A stretch of DNA of 64,000 nt from Boletus sp. NGJ (Eukaryota; Basidiomycota; Agaricomycetes; Boletales; Boletaceae): positions 62,001 through 126,000 of the forward strand of contig JAGTXK010000054.1 in NCBI GenBank assembly GCA_019096195.1, in the 5' to 3' direction. Shown here piece after piece: positions 44,768 to 57,343 of this stretch. How positions within the stretch are numbered: position 1 is the first letter of the stretch; every line of letters starts with the position of its first letter. The position numbers were made by a program, and so were the translations under genes. The notes under the pieces were generated by a model, which saw nothing but the letters and a program-made list of their open reading frames with translations, was not told the origin of the DNA and did not search any database.

Positions 44768-46640
44768 CCAGTCCTTGCCTTCTCCAACACCACTAAACTC
44801 TTTATCCTCATGATGAATGCCTCACTCACCACTTCCAGAGCAGTACTCATGCAAAAGAACACCAATGGAGACTTGCAGCTATGTGGCTACCTCTTCCAGA
44901 CCTTCTCTCCTATAGAGAGAAATTACAATATATAGAACAAGGAATTTCTGGCTGTCATACAGGGGTTGGAGGAATGGCAATAGTATCTCTTAGGGTTGCC
45001 CCATCCTATGATGGTATTGACCAATCACAAAAACCTCACTTATTTCAAGGAACTGTGAAAACTATCAAGGCGACAGGCTAGGTGGCTCTTATTCCTTCAA
45101 GACTTTGATGTGGAATATCAGGCTCTTCCAGGCATGAAAATGGCACCAGCAGATGCACTCTCATGATGTGATGAAGTAGACATGTCTAAGGATAATAAAG
45201 ATGTGCAGGTCCTTTCATCAACCACCTTTGATCATCAGGTCTGACAAATTGATCTTACCCTCTCTGAAAAGATCAAAGAATCCTCCCCACCTGACCCCCT
45301 GGTGATCACAGCATTAGACAAGATGGCAGAGGATGTCCCACTCTTCATCCAATCCTTCACCACTGACTGGACCTATACCAACAGCCAATTATACTTCAAG
45401 GGACAACTGTATGTCCCTGAACAGGCATGAAAAAACCTTGTCACCTCTCTTCATAAATTGCCTGGAGGAGGCCATAGTGGTCACCTTTACACCATGGGCC
45501 TCTTGGTAAAAGAATATTGGTGGCCCAGTCTTTCTATGTTCATCTGGAAATTTCCAGATGTGCGGTATGCCAAGTCAACAAGGTCCAGACTCACCCTATA
45601 GTTCTCCTGATCAATCCATTAGCCTTCAAAGGACACTGCCCATTTCAAAATCTCTTAGTGGATTTGATCACTGACCTACCCCCAGTGGGGGGGGGGGGGG
45701 TTGACTCTGTTATGGTCATGGTCAACCATGGCCTTGGTAAGGGGGTAATTCTTGCCCCTTGTACAAAAACAGTGGATGTAGCTGGTATAGCCTGTCTTTT
45801 CTTTGAGAAAGTCTTCCTATAGTACAGTTTACATGATAAACTGGTCTCTAATCACAGACTCCAATTTGCCTCTGACTCCACTTGGGAACTGGCCTGACTT
45901 CTAAACTATGACATCACCCTTTCCATAGCCTATCATCCACAAACTGGGAGCAAAATGGAGCGATATAACCAAGAGTTAGAAACCTACCTATGGATATTCT
46001 GCAACATCCAATCTCAGAAATGGTTGGAACTACTATCCATGGCAGAATTTGCCTACAACTCCACAGCCCATTCGGTAATGGGAAGATCCTCCTTCTCTCT
46101 AATCCTAGAATATGAATCATAAGCCTACCCTTCTATCGGAAAGACTTTTCTATCTGCTCTGAAACAACAACTCTCATTCCTAGAAGAAGCAAAGCAAGAA
46201 GCTGAAGCTACCCACAAATTAGCACAAGTCAGAATGAAGAAGAGAATCCACTCTTGCTTCAAATCATGGAAACTTGGAGACAGAGTATGGCTGGACACTA
46301 AGAACCTCAAACTCCAAGTCCAATCAAGAAAGCTGTTCCTGAAACATACAGGACCATTTGAAATTGTTCAAGTGGTGTCCTCCATAGTGTTTTGACTCAA
46401 GTTTCCAAAACAGTGAAAGATCCATGACATGTTCCATGCTTCTTTACTTTTCCAATATCAGAAAACAACAGAACATGGTCCTAATTTCACCCAACCACCA
46501 CTGTAACTTATCAGAACAAAAGAGAAGTACAAAGTGGACAGCATTGTCAATTACTGGGAAAAACCAGAATGAAGGCAGTACCTCACACACTAGAAAGGAT
46601 AAATTCAGGACCATGTTGGTCTTGTATTTGATAGTTCCAG

Positions 46641-47104
46641 ACTAATTCTGGGTACTGTCCATGTTCCATACTCATACCAGTGTGTTGAGGGGAAATACTG
46701 GCAATGCCATCCTTTTTACCACACATATGAAACATCCTGTTGTACTGCTGTTGATGAGTGCATTCATTTCAACGATTTTGCCATCCTACTTCCAGATCAA
46801 GAGAGGAATACAAAGAGAATTACTTCTTAATCCGGAAATAAATACAGGGGCTATCATAAAGAAGGGGGGTGGAGTTGGTCCAGTCCCTCCTTTTAAAAAT
46901 GTGACTCAGCAGTTGAAGAAGTGGAAGAAGACAGGGGTTTGGAGGCAGGTTCTGTGGAGCAGACATCTATGTCTACCTTTCAATTGGTTGCATCCTCTAG
47001 TGTCTCTTGTATTCCTCCTGTCAATGGGAGGCCTTGCTTATCTAACCCTGTGTCAAAGATAGTCTTGAGTGCTCTGAGAATCGTCTTTTTCTTGTTGCTT
47101 CTTA
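46641..47104. other. Repeat-island spacer
   Basis: No part of a known element was recognised. It may be the 3' non-coding part of the old Gypsy element or the 3' edge of the next fragment. Confidence 0.35.
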
Positions 47105-48284
47105 CTATCCAAGTAATTGTCCAGTAAGTCTTTTCTGTGGTTCAGCAGAGAGTGTGTTGGTGGTAGTTGTTACTACCCAGGTGTAGATTCCTCGTGGCTG
47201 CTGTGATTTCTGGGTGTACCCCTTCTTTGCAGGCTTGTATCCTTTGTGGTTCCAGGTGGAGCACCCAGTTTTCTGGCATACAAAGCACCTTTGCTCCTGC
47301 ATGAGCTGGGCACAAGTGACAGGGTCTAGGATGATGTGATCCATGTCCATTGCATTTGGGTCTCTCTGTCTCCTGTGGTTCTCTCATCCTCCATAGTACA
47401 CTCCTCCTTCTTGGAGAGATTGGATATGTTGAATGCTGCTATCAATATCGGTGGCTTTTGAGTAGATGTTCTCCATGGAGGTGGTGGTTTTGATGATTCC
47501 AGAACTTTGGAGTTGAGACACAATGTCTTGACTGACTCCACACAAGAAGTATTCCAGGACAGCATCAAGTTCCATCAGACTGAAACAAATGGCATAGAGA
47601 CTGAAATTGGCTAGATATTGATTGAAGCTATTTTTTGCTTGTACGTTCTGTCTGAGGATTTTGAGCTGTTGTCGTGCAACTTCCTTGGTATTGTGTGGAT
47701 AAAACATGGTGATGAAACTTTCCTTTATCTTCAGGCAAGTTTTATCTGCAGTGAATATGGCAGTATGCCATGCTTCTAAGAAAGCTTTTCCCCTTCCTTT
47801 GGTTATTCTGTTTAGCAGCACAGTCTTCTTCTGGTCCTCTCTGTAGGCGTCATGAAGCCCAAAGTAGGCTTCCATTGATAGAAGTCATCACCTGGCATCC
47901 TTGGTGTTTCCACTATACAGTACTCTGGTAATGCGGCTTTGATTTTGGGCATGTCTTCTTCATCTGAGTCCTCTCTTGCTGGATTGGCTGCAGCTCCTAT
48001 ATCAGTGAGGATGGTGTCACCTTCTATGTCAAAAAATGGCTCTTGGATAGGATCTTCCAATGGGATTGCAGAGCATGAGCAGAGATCACCTGGAAGTTCT
48101 TGAAACTGAGATGGAATGTGAGATGAATGGTCGTGGGAGGGTCTGGAAAGCAAGATGACCCTAGGACTCTTCTTGATAAAGACATTTTGGCCAATGGTGT
48201 TGGAGTTACATGTGTTGGGGTTGGTTCTGGTTTCTCTTCCAAATCACTATTTGAAATAAAGGTGTTGAGATTGATATGGTGCAT
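47105..48284 (-). mobile_element. Ty3/Gypsy gag fragment with zinc knuckle
   Basis: The minus strand shows a capsid-type region (about 47400-47880, FGLHDAYREDQKKTVLLNRI and ITMFYPHNTKEVARQQLKIL). A CCHC-like knuckle (CFVCQKTGCSTWNHKGY) lies near 47230-47300, and an acidic N-terminal part is at 47900-48284. It is broken and CpG-poor, so fairly old. Its pol is not adjacent. Confidence 0.8.
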
Positions 48285-48377
48285 TATGAGAGCAAGTTTC
48301 TATCCTTTGATAGATGTTCCGGTGGTTTATAGAATTCTAGATCTAGTGGCACTAGATGTTTATAATCTTGATCTTTT

Positions 48378-48485
48378 GTTATGACCTTGTAACAATGGGA
48401 CATATGACCTGAGTAAACCAAAGGCAATCTGGGTTATACTAGAATCTGCTACTCTCCCTTCCTCTAGATAGGCAAGAGTCTAGTC
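48378..48485. repeat. Repeat shared with 36683-36790
   Basis: Same block as at 36683-36790 (TTATGACCTTGTAACAATGG to CTCTAGATAGGCAAGAG). It abuts the start of an LTR at 48486. Confidence 0.6.
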
Positions 48486-48897
48486 TGTCATATCCTGTGC
48501 AACTCGACAAGTCTAACTCCAGACCTCCATCCATAACTCCAGCATGTTCTCCCTTGGAGTATGCTCTCATACCCTTGGACTTGTAACTCACTCCACATAG
48601 TATTCCTACTTCCTCATTCATACATAAAGTTATGTCCTACTCATCTGTCTTAGTCCTACTTCATAGCTGTCTCTGATTCAGTGTCTGTCTCGCTTAGGGG
48701 CACTGCTTCAGCAAGGTCCCATCTCCGTTCCTAATTACTCAGCTACTACTTACTCATTACACCTTATGAACTCCGTTAGTAATCTCGTTTCCAATTGTAT
48801 ATAAACCTTCACTACTACTCTTGTAAAGTTAGTTTGAATATCAACTCTGAACACCACTGCTGTCCTCCATCTGAGTCTTGATGACTCACTCTGATCC
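48486..48897 (+). mobile_element. Left part of a Gypsy 5' LTR, split by a later insertion
   Basis: It starts TGTCATATCCTGTGCAACTC and is homologous, in inverse orientation, to the LTRs of the 56634-63356 element. It continues after the inserted element at 56174-56348, where it ends TTCTTAACA. Confidence 0.85.
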
Positions 48898-49480
48898 TGT
48901 TACGATTCCTCCTTTTCTTTCTTCTTAGTCGTCCTCAGTCTTACTTCGTCCTCCTAATTCCCCTTGGACCATTCGCTACACAGTGAGACTCCGTGTAGTC
49001 AAGGCCGACCTTCGCACCTCGTGCATCATGTGTACTTTCTACGCTGACTTCACACAGGAGATCCCTTCTATTTCCCACTCCATAGGATCTCTCCGGTGCT
49101 GCAGCTTATTCATCCTTTTCCCATGCCTCAGTATGTATATAAACCCTGCCTCTGTAGTCGATCCTGCAATTTACACCTACTTGGTGAACTTTCATCATCG
49201 CCTCTCTGGACCTCTATAAGTCGTCGTTCCACTTTGAGTGAACGCTTCTTCTACGTCTCGTCTTCACTCTTTGAGTGAACCCTTGACTACGACTAGGAAG
49301 ACCCTTTGTCGTCGAACCCTTGACCCTACGACGAGGATACCCCTCCGTCGCCGAACCCTTGACCCTACCAAGGGACCCTTCGTCTCGTAGCTCTCTGAAG
49401 CTACCCTCCTCGACTCCGGTAGCTTGTCGCTACTCGACCATCCAAGTTAACATCTGTCCCTACCCGGGGTAGTCGTAACA
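48898..49480 (+). repeat. 5' LTR of the young chromovirus
   Basis: 583 bp, TGTTACGATTCCTCC ... GGGGTAGTCGTAACA. It contains a TATA-like TATATAAACCC near 49135 and short tandem units (GAACCCTTGACCCTAC) near its 3' part. Confidence 0.95.
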
Positions 49481-52400
49481 AAAGGTGTAAATTCTTATAC
49501 TGAGGCTATCGTTGTCATAGCCCTCCACCCACCATTGCTCGCCAACGTCCCACTCTGAACCCTGTGTGGTGGAATCCTCGTGCACGTGCCGAGACACCCC
49601 CCACTGACGACAACTCTTCTGACCACGAAGAGGGATCACCAGACACCGACCTCGACCTTGACCTCCCGTCCCAACAACAACAGGACGTGGCCCTCGACTT
49701 GTCACGCCAACTCTCAGATCGTCTACGTCTACCAAGAACCCCCACACCACCGTCTCCAACACCGTTGACGGCAGTACCCTCGTTCTCTGCACCACCCCCT
49801 CTCCTGTCACCCATGTCTTCGGTAACTCGACCCACCGAAACTCCGTATTGGTACCCCCGAAGCCTATGATGGCTCCTTTGACACCTCGGTACCATGGTTG
49901 AACACTGTCCAGTTCTACCTCTACGTCAATGCCAAGGTCTATGATACCGACGCTAAGCAAATCGCCTTCACCCTGTCCTATATGACTAAAGGACCAGCCC
50001 TCACCTGGGCTACCACCTATCAACAAAACGCCATCAATGGCATCACCATCACCCTCGGGTCGTTCGCCGACTTCGTCACTGCCTTTGAAAAGGCATTCAA
50101 ACATCGAGACACCACTGGAAACACCATCGCTTGGCTGTCTACCAAGCGAATGATCAAGAAACGAGACAACTCGTACTCCCCCTCCCTCACACAATACACA
50201 TCAGAGTTCCAGAACAATGCCGCCCTCGCTAAGATCACTGACCTGAACATCCTCATTGGGTACTATTCCACTGGGATCCCACCAGGGCTGATGCGACGGA
50301 TTATGTCCATGGACACGGTGCCCACCACCATCGAAGAATGGTACTCCCATGCCATTCATTTCCAAACACAATGGGAAAGAGCTGACGAGATCGCCAAAAG
50401 GAGTAGTAAACCATTTGCGCACGCCTACCACTCCTTCTCTTCGCCTACCTCCTCCAAACCCCAAGACCCCGACACCATGGACGTCGATGCCATCTCTATC
50501 CCTAAGTTGACCCCCAAAGAGTGAAAACGCTGCTTCGACCAAAAACTTTGCTTCCATTGTCGCCAGCCAGGTCACATCACCACGGCATGTACCACCTTCA
50601 CCTCCCCCATCAAGAAGGTGAAGACCCCCCCTGCTAAGAAGATCAGGATTGTTGAACAAGGAGAAGGAGACTCTGATGGAGAGACCATCAGGACAAGTCT
50701 CCTCGGGTTTTTGAAACGGGGAACACCTTTGACGCATGTTTCCCCTTCTCTTAGTTGTGCCGCTGTAACAGTAGAATCGAAATTGAAAGGCATTTGTATC
50801 CCTGTTCAACTCCTTGTTCCTGCACACACTAAGAAAGCCATCAACACCAGAGCCCTTGTAGATAGCGGCGCAGAAATCTCCTGCATCGACTATCAGTTTG
50901 TGCGGAAGCATAAACTCCCGACCACACGACTCCACACCCCCATCCGTGTTCGAAACGCTGACACCTCATTCAACAAGAACGGGGATATCAAATTCACCTG
51001 TGATCTCTTTGTGAACATCAAGGGCGTCCTTATGAGGACGACCCTCCATGTCATCTCCTGCGGACAAGAAAACGTCATCCTTGGCCAACCTTGGCTCCGC
51101 TCATGCAACCCGACCATCGACTGGGCGGCTAATACCCTCACCCTCGATGAAACCCTCGACCAGTCCGCCGACCTCTATCACACGAGGACCAAACCCATTC
51201 CCGCCGAAGTAGACGAATCCTCATCCCGACCAGGCCACGTTGACATTAACCTTCGGACCTGTCACCACCTCCACGGCTTTCCTTCAGAAGGAAACCAAAG
51301 AACGAGAGTACCTGCGGAACGCGAACTGAAACCGCGTCTTACACCGAAATCATCCGAGGGCAATACAAATACGTTGCCTCCTCTGTCGTCGCCAAGATAA
51401 CGGTTGCAACCGAACTCGCAGAGGCCACTGAAAAAGCCAAATCCAAACCAACCCTCCCCTGCAGCATATGCTGATTATGCCTCCGTCTTCTTGAAGGAAG
51501 CCACTGACCATGTTCCCCCATCACGTCCCTACAACCATGAAATCAACGTCAAGGAGACTTTTGTTCCGAAGATCGGGAAGGTGTACCCCCTTTCCCCCCA
51601 TGAACAAAAGGTAACCGAAGAATTTCTTGATGAACACCTTAAAATGGGAAAGATTCGCCCGTCGACCTCCCCCCAAGCATCCCCCTTCTTCTTCGTCAAA
51701 AAGAAGAACGGCGACCTCCGCCCATGCCAAGACTACCGGTACATCAACAAACATACCGTTCGTGACGCCTACCCTCTCCCCTTGGTCTCGAACCTCATCG
51801 ACAAGCTCAAAGGAGCGACAACCTTCACTAAGTTCAACGTCCGTTGGGGATATAACAACGTACGCATCAAGGAGGGTCACCAATGGAAAGCCGCTTTTGT
51901 CACACACCAAGGCCTCTACGAACCTACCATCATGTTCTTCGGCCTGTGCAACTCCCCCGTAACTTTCCAACGATTCATGAATGACTCCTTCCGAGACATG
52001 ATCGCCGAAGGGTGGCTCATCATCTACATGGACGACCTCCTCATCTTCTCCCCAGATGATGCCCTGCACACTGAACGGACCAAACATGTCCTCCAACGTA
52101 TGACCGAACTCGACCTCCACCTCAAACTCGAAAAATGCACTTTTGCCACCGACGAGGTGGAGTACCTTGACATGATTGTCCGTCCTAACCAATTGGCTAT
52201 GGACCCCGTCAAGCTTGACGGGATCGCCAAATGGCCCACTCCCACCAAGGTCACCGGAGTCCGATCGTTCCTTGGCTTCGCCAACTTTTACCGACGATTC
52301 ATCCCAGACTACTCCACAATCGCCCACCCCCTCATTGACCTCACGAAACTCAACCGACCCTGGGCCTGGTCAAACGAATGCCAGGATGCGTTCGACAACC

Positions 52401-54101
52401 TTAAACGTCTCTTCCTGGCAAAACCAATCCTCCACCTCCCTGACTTCTCCGCCCCCTTCGCCATCGCCACAGACACCTCGAAGTATGCCACGGGCACTAT
52501 CCTCCTGCAAACCGACACCAATGGTGACTGGCACCCCTGTTCATGCCTCTCACAATCCTTCTCCCCCGCTGAGCGAAACCACGACATCTACGACCGCGAA
52601 CTCCTTGCCGTCATCCGCGCACTGAAATCTTGGCGCCACTACCTGTATGGCTCCCCCTTCCCCGTGCAGGTTTTTACAGATCATAAAAACCTGCTGTACT
52701 TCAAATCTCCCCAAAACCTCAATCGCCGGCAAGCTCACTGGCTCCTCGACCTCGCCAATTTTGACCTCAAAATCATCCATGTTCCTGGCTGCCTCCTTGC
52801 CGGTCCAGACGCCCTGTCCCGTCGCCCCAACCTCATCCCGATGACCGATGCGGACAACGAAGGCGTCACACTCCTTCCCCCCTTCCATGTTCGTCAACTT
52901 GATTGACACCTCGCTGGCATCTCTCATCCAGAAATCCTCCCTGTCCGATCCCCTCGTCCTCCAACACCTCCAGGCGACAGACACCTCAGCACCCGCGTTC
53001 CTCCGTGCCCGCCTCTCTGACTGGTCGTACTTGGACGGCCTTTTATCCTACCGCAACCGCGTCTATGTCCCACCGGAGGACTCCCTCCGGCGCTCCATCC
53101 TCCACCGCTGCCACGACCACGAGTCGGCCGGCCACCCTGGCTACTCTGAAAACCCGACAGCTGGTGTCCGCTGACTTCTGGTGGCCCGGCCTGGCCTCCT
53201 ACGTCCGTGCCTATGTCTCTGGCTGCCCATCCTGCCAGCAGAACAAGGCCAACACACACCCTGCCATACCCCCCCTGACCCCTATCCACTCCACCAACCT
53301 CCCTCCCCTTCCGCCAGGTGTCCTGCGATCTCATCACCGACCTACCCCTTTCCTCCGGCTTTGATTCCCTGTTGGTCGTGGTCGACCACGGGCTTACTAA
53401 GGGGGTAATTCTATGCCCCACGAAGAAATCAGTGACCGCAGAGGGGATCGCGACACTCTTCTTCCACAAAGTGTACCTCCGCTTTGGCCTCTATGACAAG
53501 ATCATCTCCGACCGAGGACCCCAGTTCGCCTCGGCCTTCGCCAAAGAGCTTGGAAAACTCCTGAAATACGACCTTTCCCTCTCCACCGTGTATCACCCCC
53601 AATCCGACGGAGAAACGGAACAGGGTCAATCAGGAGATCGAGACCTACCTCCGGATCTTCTGCGGCAACGAACCCACTACCTGGGCCGAGAAGATCTCCT
53701 CACGCCGAATTCACTCACAACCACCGACCCCACTCCGTCACCGGGCAATCTCCGTGCTTCCTCCTCATGGGATACGAACCCCGTGCCCTCCCTTCGGTTG
53801 TTCCCAGACTCCGCGATCCCCGCCCTAGAAGAGCGCATCCAGAAACTTTCAGCCGCCAGGGACGAAGCCCTAGCAGCACACGAACTCGCACGACAGGTCA
53901 TGGCCTCTCGTACCCGCCGCCACTTCACCCCATTCAAGAAAGGCGACAAGGTTTGGCTAGAGGCCAGGAACCTGAAACGCTCCGTCGCCGACCCAAAGTT
54001 CGCGCCGAAACGAGAAGGCCCATTCACCGTCACACACGTCCTATCCCCCATCGTCTACAAACTCCGCCTCCCAGTCACATGGAAGATCCACCCGGTCTTC
54101 C

Positions 54102-55355
54102 ATGCCTCGCTCCTCTCCCCCCTGTCACGAGAATGCCACATACGGCAAGCACTTCGTAAAACCGCCGCCCGAATTGATAGCCGGTGAAGAGGAATACGAA
54201 ATCGACAAAATCCTACGGCATCGCGGCCCCCCGTCTCGCCGCTCCTTCCTGATCCGATGGAAAGGGTACTCCGCAGAAGAGGACTCCTGGATCCCCGAGC
54301 GGGATCTGAAACATGCCAAGTCCGCTCTGCTCGACTATAAGAAGCGTCACCCTAGGAGCATTCCCCTCCATCGCCTCACTCACACTCGTACCATGACCAT
54401 TCCCCTCACCGCCGACATGCAACGACCCTTCTCCAATGCCACCATGTCTCCCTCCCCACATTTTCTTTCTACGATACCTGGTAGCCGTACTGTATCTCCT
54501 ACTCTCTCCTCTCCTTCGTCACTCTCGCGTTCTAGCTCCCCTCTTGACGACTACTCTCGTCCTCATTCTCCTCTGTTACCTTCTCCCCACGGCGAACCTC
54601 ACCTTCTATGCCCACCGACACTGGTCTCACTAGCCTCCACCCCTACACCAATCATGTCGGTGGATGTCCCTATCTATGCCACTCGTCTTCGCAACGACTT
54701 CCCAGACCTGGCCGAGGTCACCCGCCTCACAGAGAACCTCGAAGACCCCCGCATGGCACTAGGGCTTGGGGCCCACTTGGACTACACCTCCCCCTTATAT
54801 TCCCTCTACAAAGCGTACTTGCAAGCGGCCGCCCTAGAGTCCATCGCCAACCGCACCACCGCCAACACCCACCTATCCCTAACCCAGCTATGCCTCCGGG
54901 GCATATCCAGTGAGCTAAAAGCGGCGCTCCTAAATGCCCTCCATCAGCTCGGGGCCGTCGAGCTCCTGGACGACCTTGACCGATATATGAGGGACCTAGC
55001 TAACCGTCCCGTCCCAGCAATGCCTCCTGCACCCTCCACACCGTCCGCCTCGTCGTCCCCTCTAGGCAACAAGGAACTCGCGGTCGTCCGCCGTGAGGAA
55101 GCCTATTGGACTGGTCGTGACAGAGCGGTCCCATTGGGACCTTCTCACCCCCACTACTCCAAGGCTTGCTACCAATGCCACCGTTTAGGTCACCTACGCG
55201 TCTATTGCCCCATCTACCAATGCCCCCAATGCTTACGTTGGGAACCCGGTCACACTCAGGCACACTGCCCCCTACGCCGTCGTCTGAACCCACAGACCCC
55301 GTCAACCTCGTCCTCGTCATCTAGTCGTGCGTCGCCCTCGTCCCACTCAACCTGA
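54102..55355 (+). other. Chromodomain followed by an extra zinc-knuckle domain (3' end of the young chromovirus)
   Basis: One open frame of about 417 residues holds a chromodomain (YEIDKILRHRG...RWKGYSAEEDSWIPERDL), then about 100 low-complexity residues. A helical region follows (DFPDLAEVTRLTENL, YKAYLQAAALESIAN). It ends with two Cys/His clusters (CYQCHRLGHLRVYC, CPQCLRWEPGHTQAHC). Chromoviruses normally end at or shortly after the chromodomain, so the helical-plus-knuckle tail is an added module. Its role is unknown. Confidence 0.75.
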
Positions 55356-55591
55356 CGCGTACCTCCCCCTCCCATCTGCGGCACCCAGCTCGCTCGCCGC
55401 CGCTCCTTTTTCCATCATCTTACCACGGAGGTTACACACCAGAATCATCCCACCGCGTCGACTGATCCCTACGACGACCCAGACGACTTTGACAGCGCCA
55501 CTATGAGCAACATGACCGGATCCCCCTGTGGGTCCTATCGCGGTTTGGACTAGAGTTGCTTAGTGGTACTTCACATGTAATAGGGGGGTAA

Positions 55592-56168
55592 TGTTACGAT
55601 TCCTCCTTTTCTTTCTTCTTAGTCGTCCTCAGTCTTACTTCGTCCTCCTAATTCCCCTTGGACCATTCGCTACACAGTGAGACTCCGTGTAGTCAAGGCC
55701 GACCTTCGCACCTCGTGCATCATGTGTACTTTTACGCTGACTTCACACGGGAGATCCCTTCTATTTCCCACTCCATAGGATCTCTCCGGTGCTGCAGCTT
55801 ATTCATCCTTTTCCCATGCCTCAGTATGTATATAAACCCTGCCTCTGTAGTCGATCCTGCAATTTACACCTACTTGGTGAACTTTCATCATCGCCTCTCT
55901 GGACCTCTATAAGTCGTCGTTCCACTTTGAGTGAACGCTTCTTCTACGTCTCGTCTTCACTCTTTGAGTGAACCCTTGACTACGACTAGGAAGACCCTTT
56001 GTCATCGAACCCTTGACCCTACAACGAGGAACCCTCCTCGCAAACCCTTGACCCTACCAGGGACCCTTCATCTCGTAGCTCTCTGAAGCTACCCTCCTCG
56101 ACCCCGGTAGCTTGTCGCTACTCGACCATCCAAGTTAACGTCTGTCCCTACCCGGGGTAGTCGTAACA
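55592..56168 (+). repeat. 3' LTR of the young chromovirus
   Basis: 577 bp, matching the 5' LTR nearly throughout. The largest differences are small indels in the tandem CCCTTGACCCTAC part. Confidence 0.95.
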
Positions 56169-56633
56169 GATCCTCTGCTCGACTTGATGTTCGACCATGT
56201 TGAGTCCAAACCTCTGATCTTACTATGTCCTCAAAATCTGGGACATTGGACTCGAGCAAGGGTGCACCACATAAGGTGAAGCCAAGTCCTGACACTCTCA
56301 AGTAACTCCAGTCCTTCAGAGTTGCATTGGAGTTGTCCATTCTTAACAGTATATTCAAACTCCCACTTGCAACAAGTCTCTTACATTATGGCTACACACA
56401 CCACTAGATCCCAGACTTGCGCCATCAGCGTGAACCCCTCTACATCCCCACATTACAACCTGTTGAGCACATTCGGTAGCAGTTGGTGAGGCCCAGAACT
56501 CATCGACCAGTTCTGAAGCTTCTCCGCTTGATGAATCCCCACCTCTGCCTCACAGTCGCAACCTCTCCTGGAGTCCCCTACTCCAGGAGTGCACATTGTC
56601 GAGCTATCTACCAATGATGACTCCACCACCTCC
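56169..56633 (+). mobile_element. Right part of the split LTR plus start of its internal region
   Basis: Bases 56174-56348 complete the LTR that began at 48486. After it, 56349-56633 match, in inverse orientation, the beginning of the internal region of the 56634-63356 element (starting GTATATTCAAACTCC). The fragment stops abruptly at 56633, where the other element's LTR starts. It is the 5' end of a plus-oriented sister element that has lost the rest. Confidence 0.85.
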
Positions 56634-57203
56634 TGTTAAGAACAGACAACTCCGATGAAACTCTGAAGGATTGGAGTTACTTGAGGGTGTTGGGACTTGG
56701 CTTCACCTTATGTGGTGCACCCTTGCTCGAGTCCGATGTCCTGGATTTCGAAGATGTAGGAGGATCAGAGGTTTAGACTCGACATAGTCAAACATTAAGT
56801 CAAGCAGAGGGTCAGAGTAAGTCGTCGAGACTCAAACGGGAGACAGGAGGAGTGTTCAGAGTTGATATTCGAACTGACTTTACAGGAGTAGTACAGAGGA
56901 TTTATATACAATCAGAACGAAGGTATTAGTAACGGAGTTCGTAAGGTGTAATGAGTAACGGGACGGAGATGGGACCTCACTGGAGCAGTGCTCCTAAGCG
57001 AGACAGACACTGGGTCAGAGACAACTATAAGGTGGGACTAGGACGGATGAAGAAGCATAGGTTATGTATGAAAGGAGAAGTATGAATACTATAGTGAGAG
57101 TGTTACAAGTCCAAGGGTATGAGGACGTACTCTGAGGGAGAACATGCCGGAGTTATGGACAGAGTGCCAGAGTTGGACTTGTCGAATTATACAGGATATG
57201 ACA
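56634..57203 (-). repeat. 3' LTR of the 56.6-63.4 kb element
   Basis: 570 bp, on the plus strand TGTTAAGAACAGACAAC ... GGATATGACA. It aligns without gaps to 62787-63356. Confidence 0.93.
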
Positions 57204-57343
57204 GTATCCCCCTCTTAGGCCTGAACCCCTGAAGGCCTAGGTGAGAGACAATGCGGAGTGGAGGAAAAAATCAGAGTCTGAAAAAAGGATATAAAGGGCA
57301 AGGGTGTGCCCTGGTCAATTCCACATTACCCTTATTCCCTACC

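Larger units (their letters stand above)
41284..46640 (+). mobile_element. Old Ty3/Gypsy chromovirus pol region, with two nested insertions
   Basis: Parts in order are reverse transcriptase (about 41290-41835 and 43412-43660), RNase H (about 44773-45180), zinc-binding and core integrase (about 45440-46120), the integrase C-terminal GPF-type block (about 46265-46400) and a chromodomain-like tail (about 46500-46630). It is interrupted by a Tc1 transposon (41838-43409) in the RT region and by a solo LTR (43721-44767) before RNase H. The coding region is broken, with roughly ten or more breaks, and is nearly devoid of CpG, so it is old. No LTR pair of its own was identified. Confidence 0.85.
48898..56168 (+). 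mobile_element. Young Ty3/Gypsy chromovirus, structurally near complete (7271 bp)
   Basis: It is bounded by two LTRs and a perfect 5-bp duplication GATCC (48893-48897 and 56169-56173). Parts: 5' LTR 48898-49480; gag about 49560-50600, with capsid and a CCHC knuckle; protease about 50800-51100 with DSGAEIS; reverse transcriptase and RNase H about 51400-52900 (YMDDLL); integrase about 52950-54150 with HHCC and catalytic core; a chromodomain about 54180-54350; an extra 3' domain to 55355; a polypurine tract TAGGGGGGTAA just before the 3' LTR 55592-56168. The LTRs are about 98% identical in substitutions by eye, with a few small indels, so insertion is recent. The reading frames show about half a dozen breaks, so it looks broken. 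Base composition is GC-rich, unlike its surroundings. Confidence 0.95.

Noticed and set aside
41284-46640. Envelope or other extra viral gene in the old Gypsy element
   Set aside because: Only standard pol parts and a chromodomain-like tail are visible; no signal peptide or membrane-anchored reading was seen.
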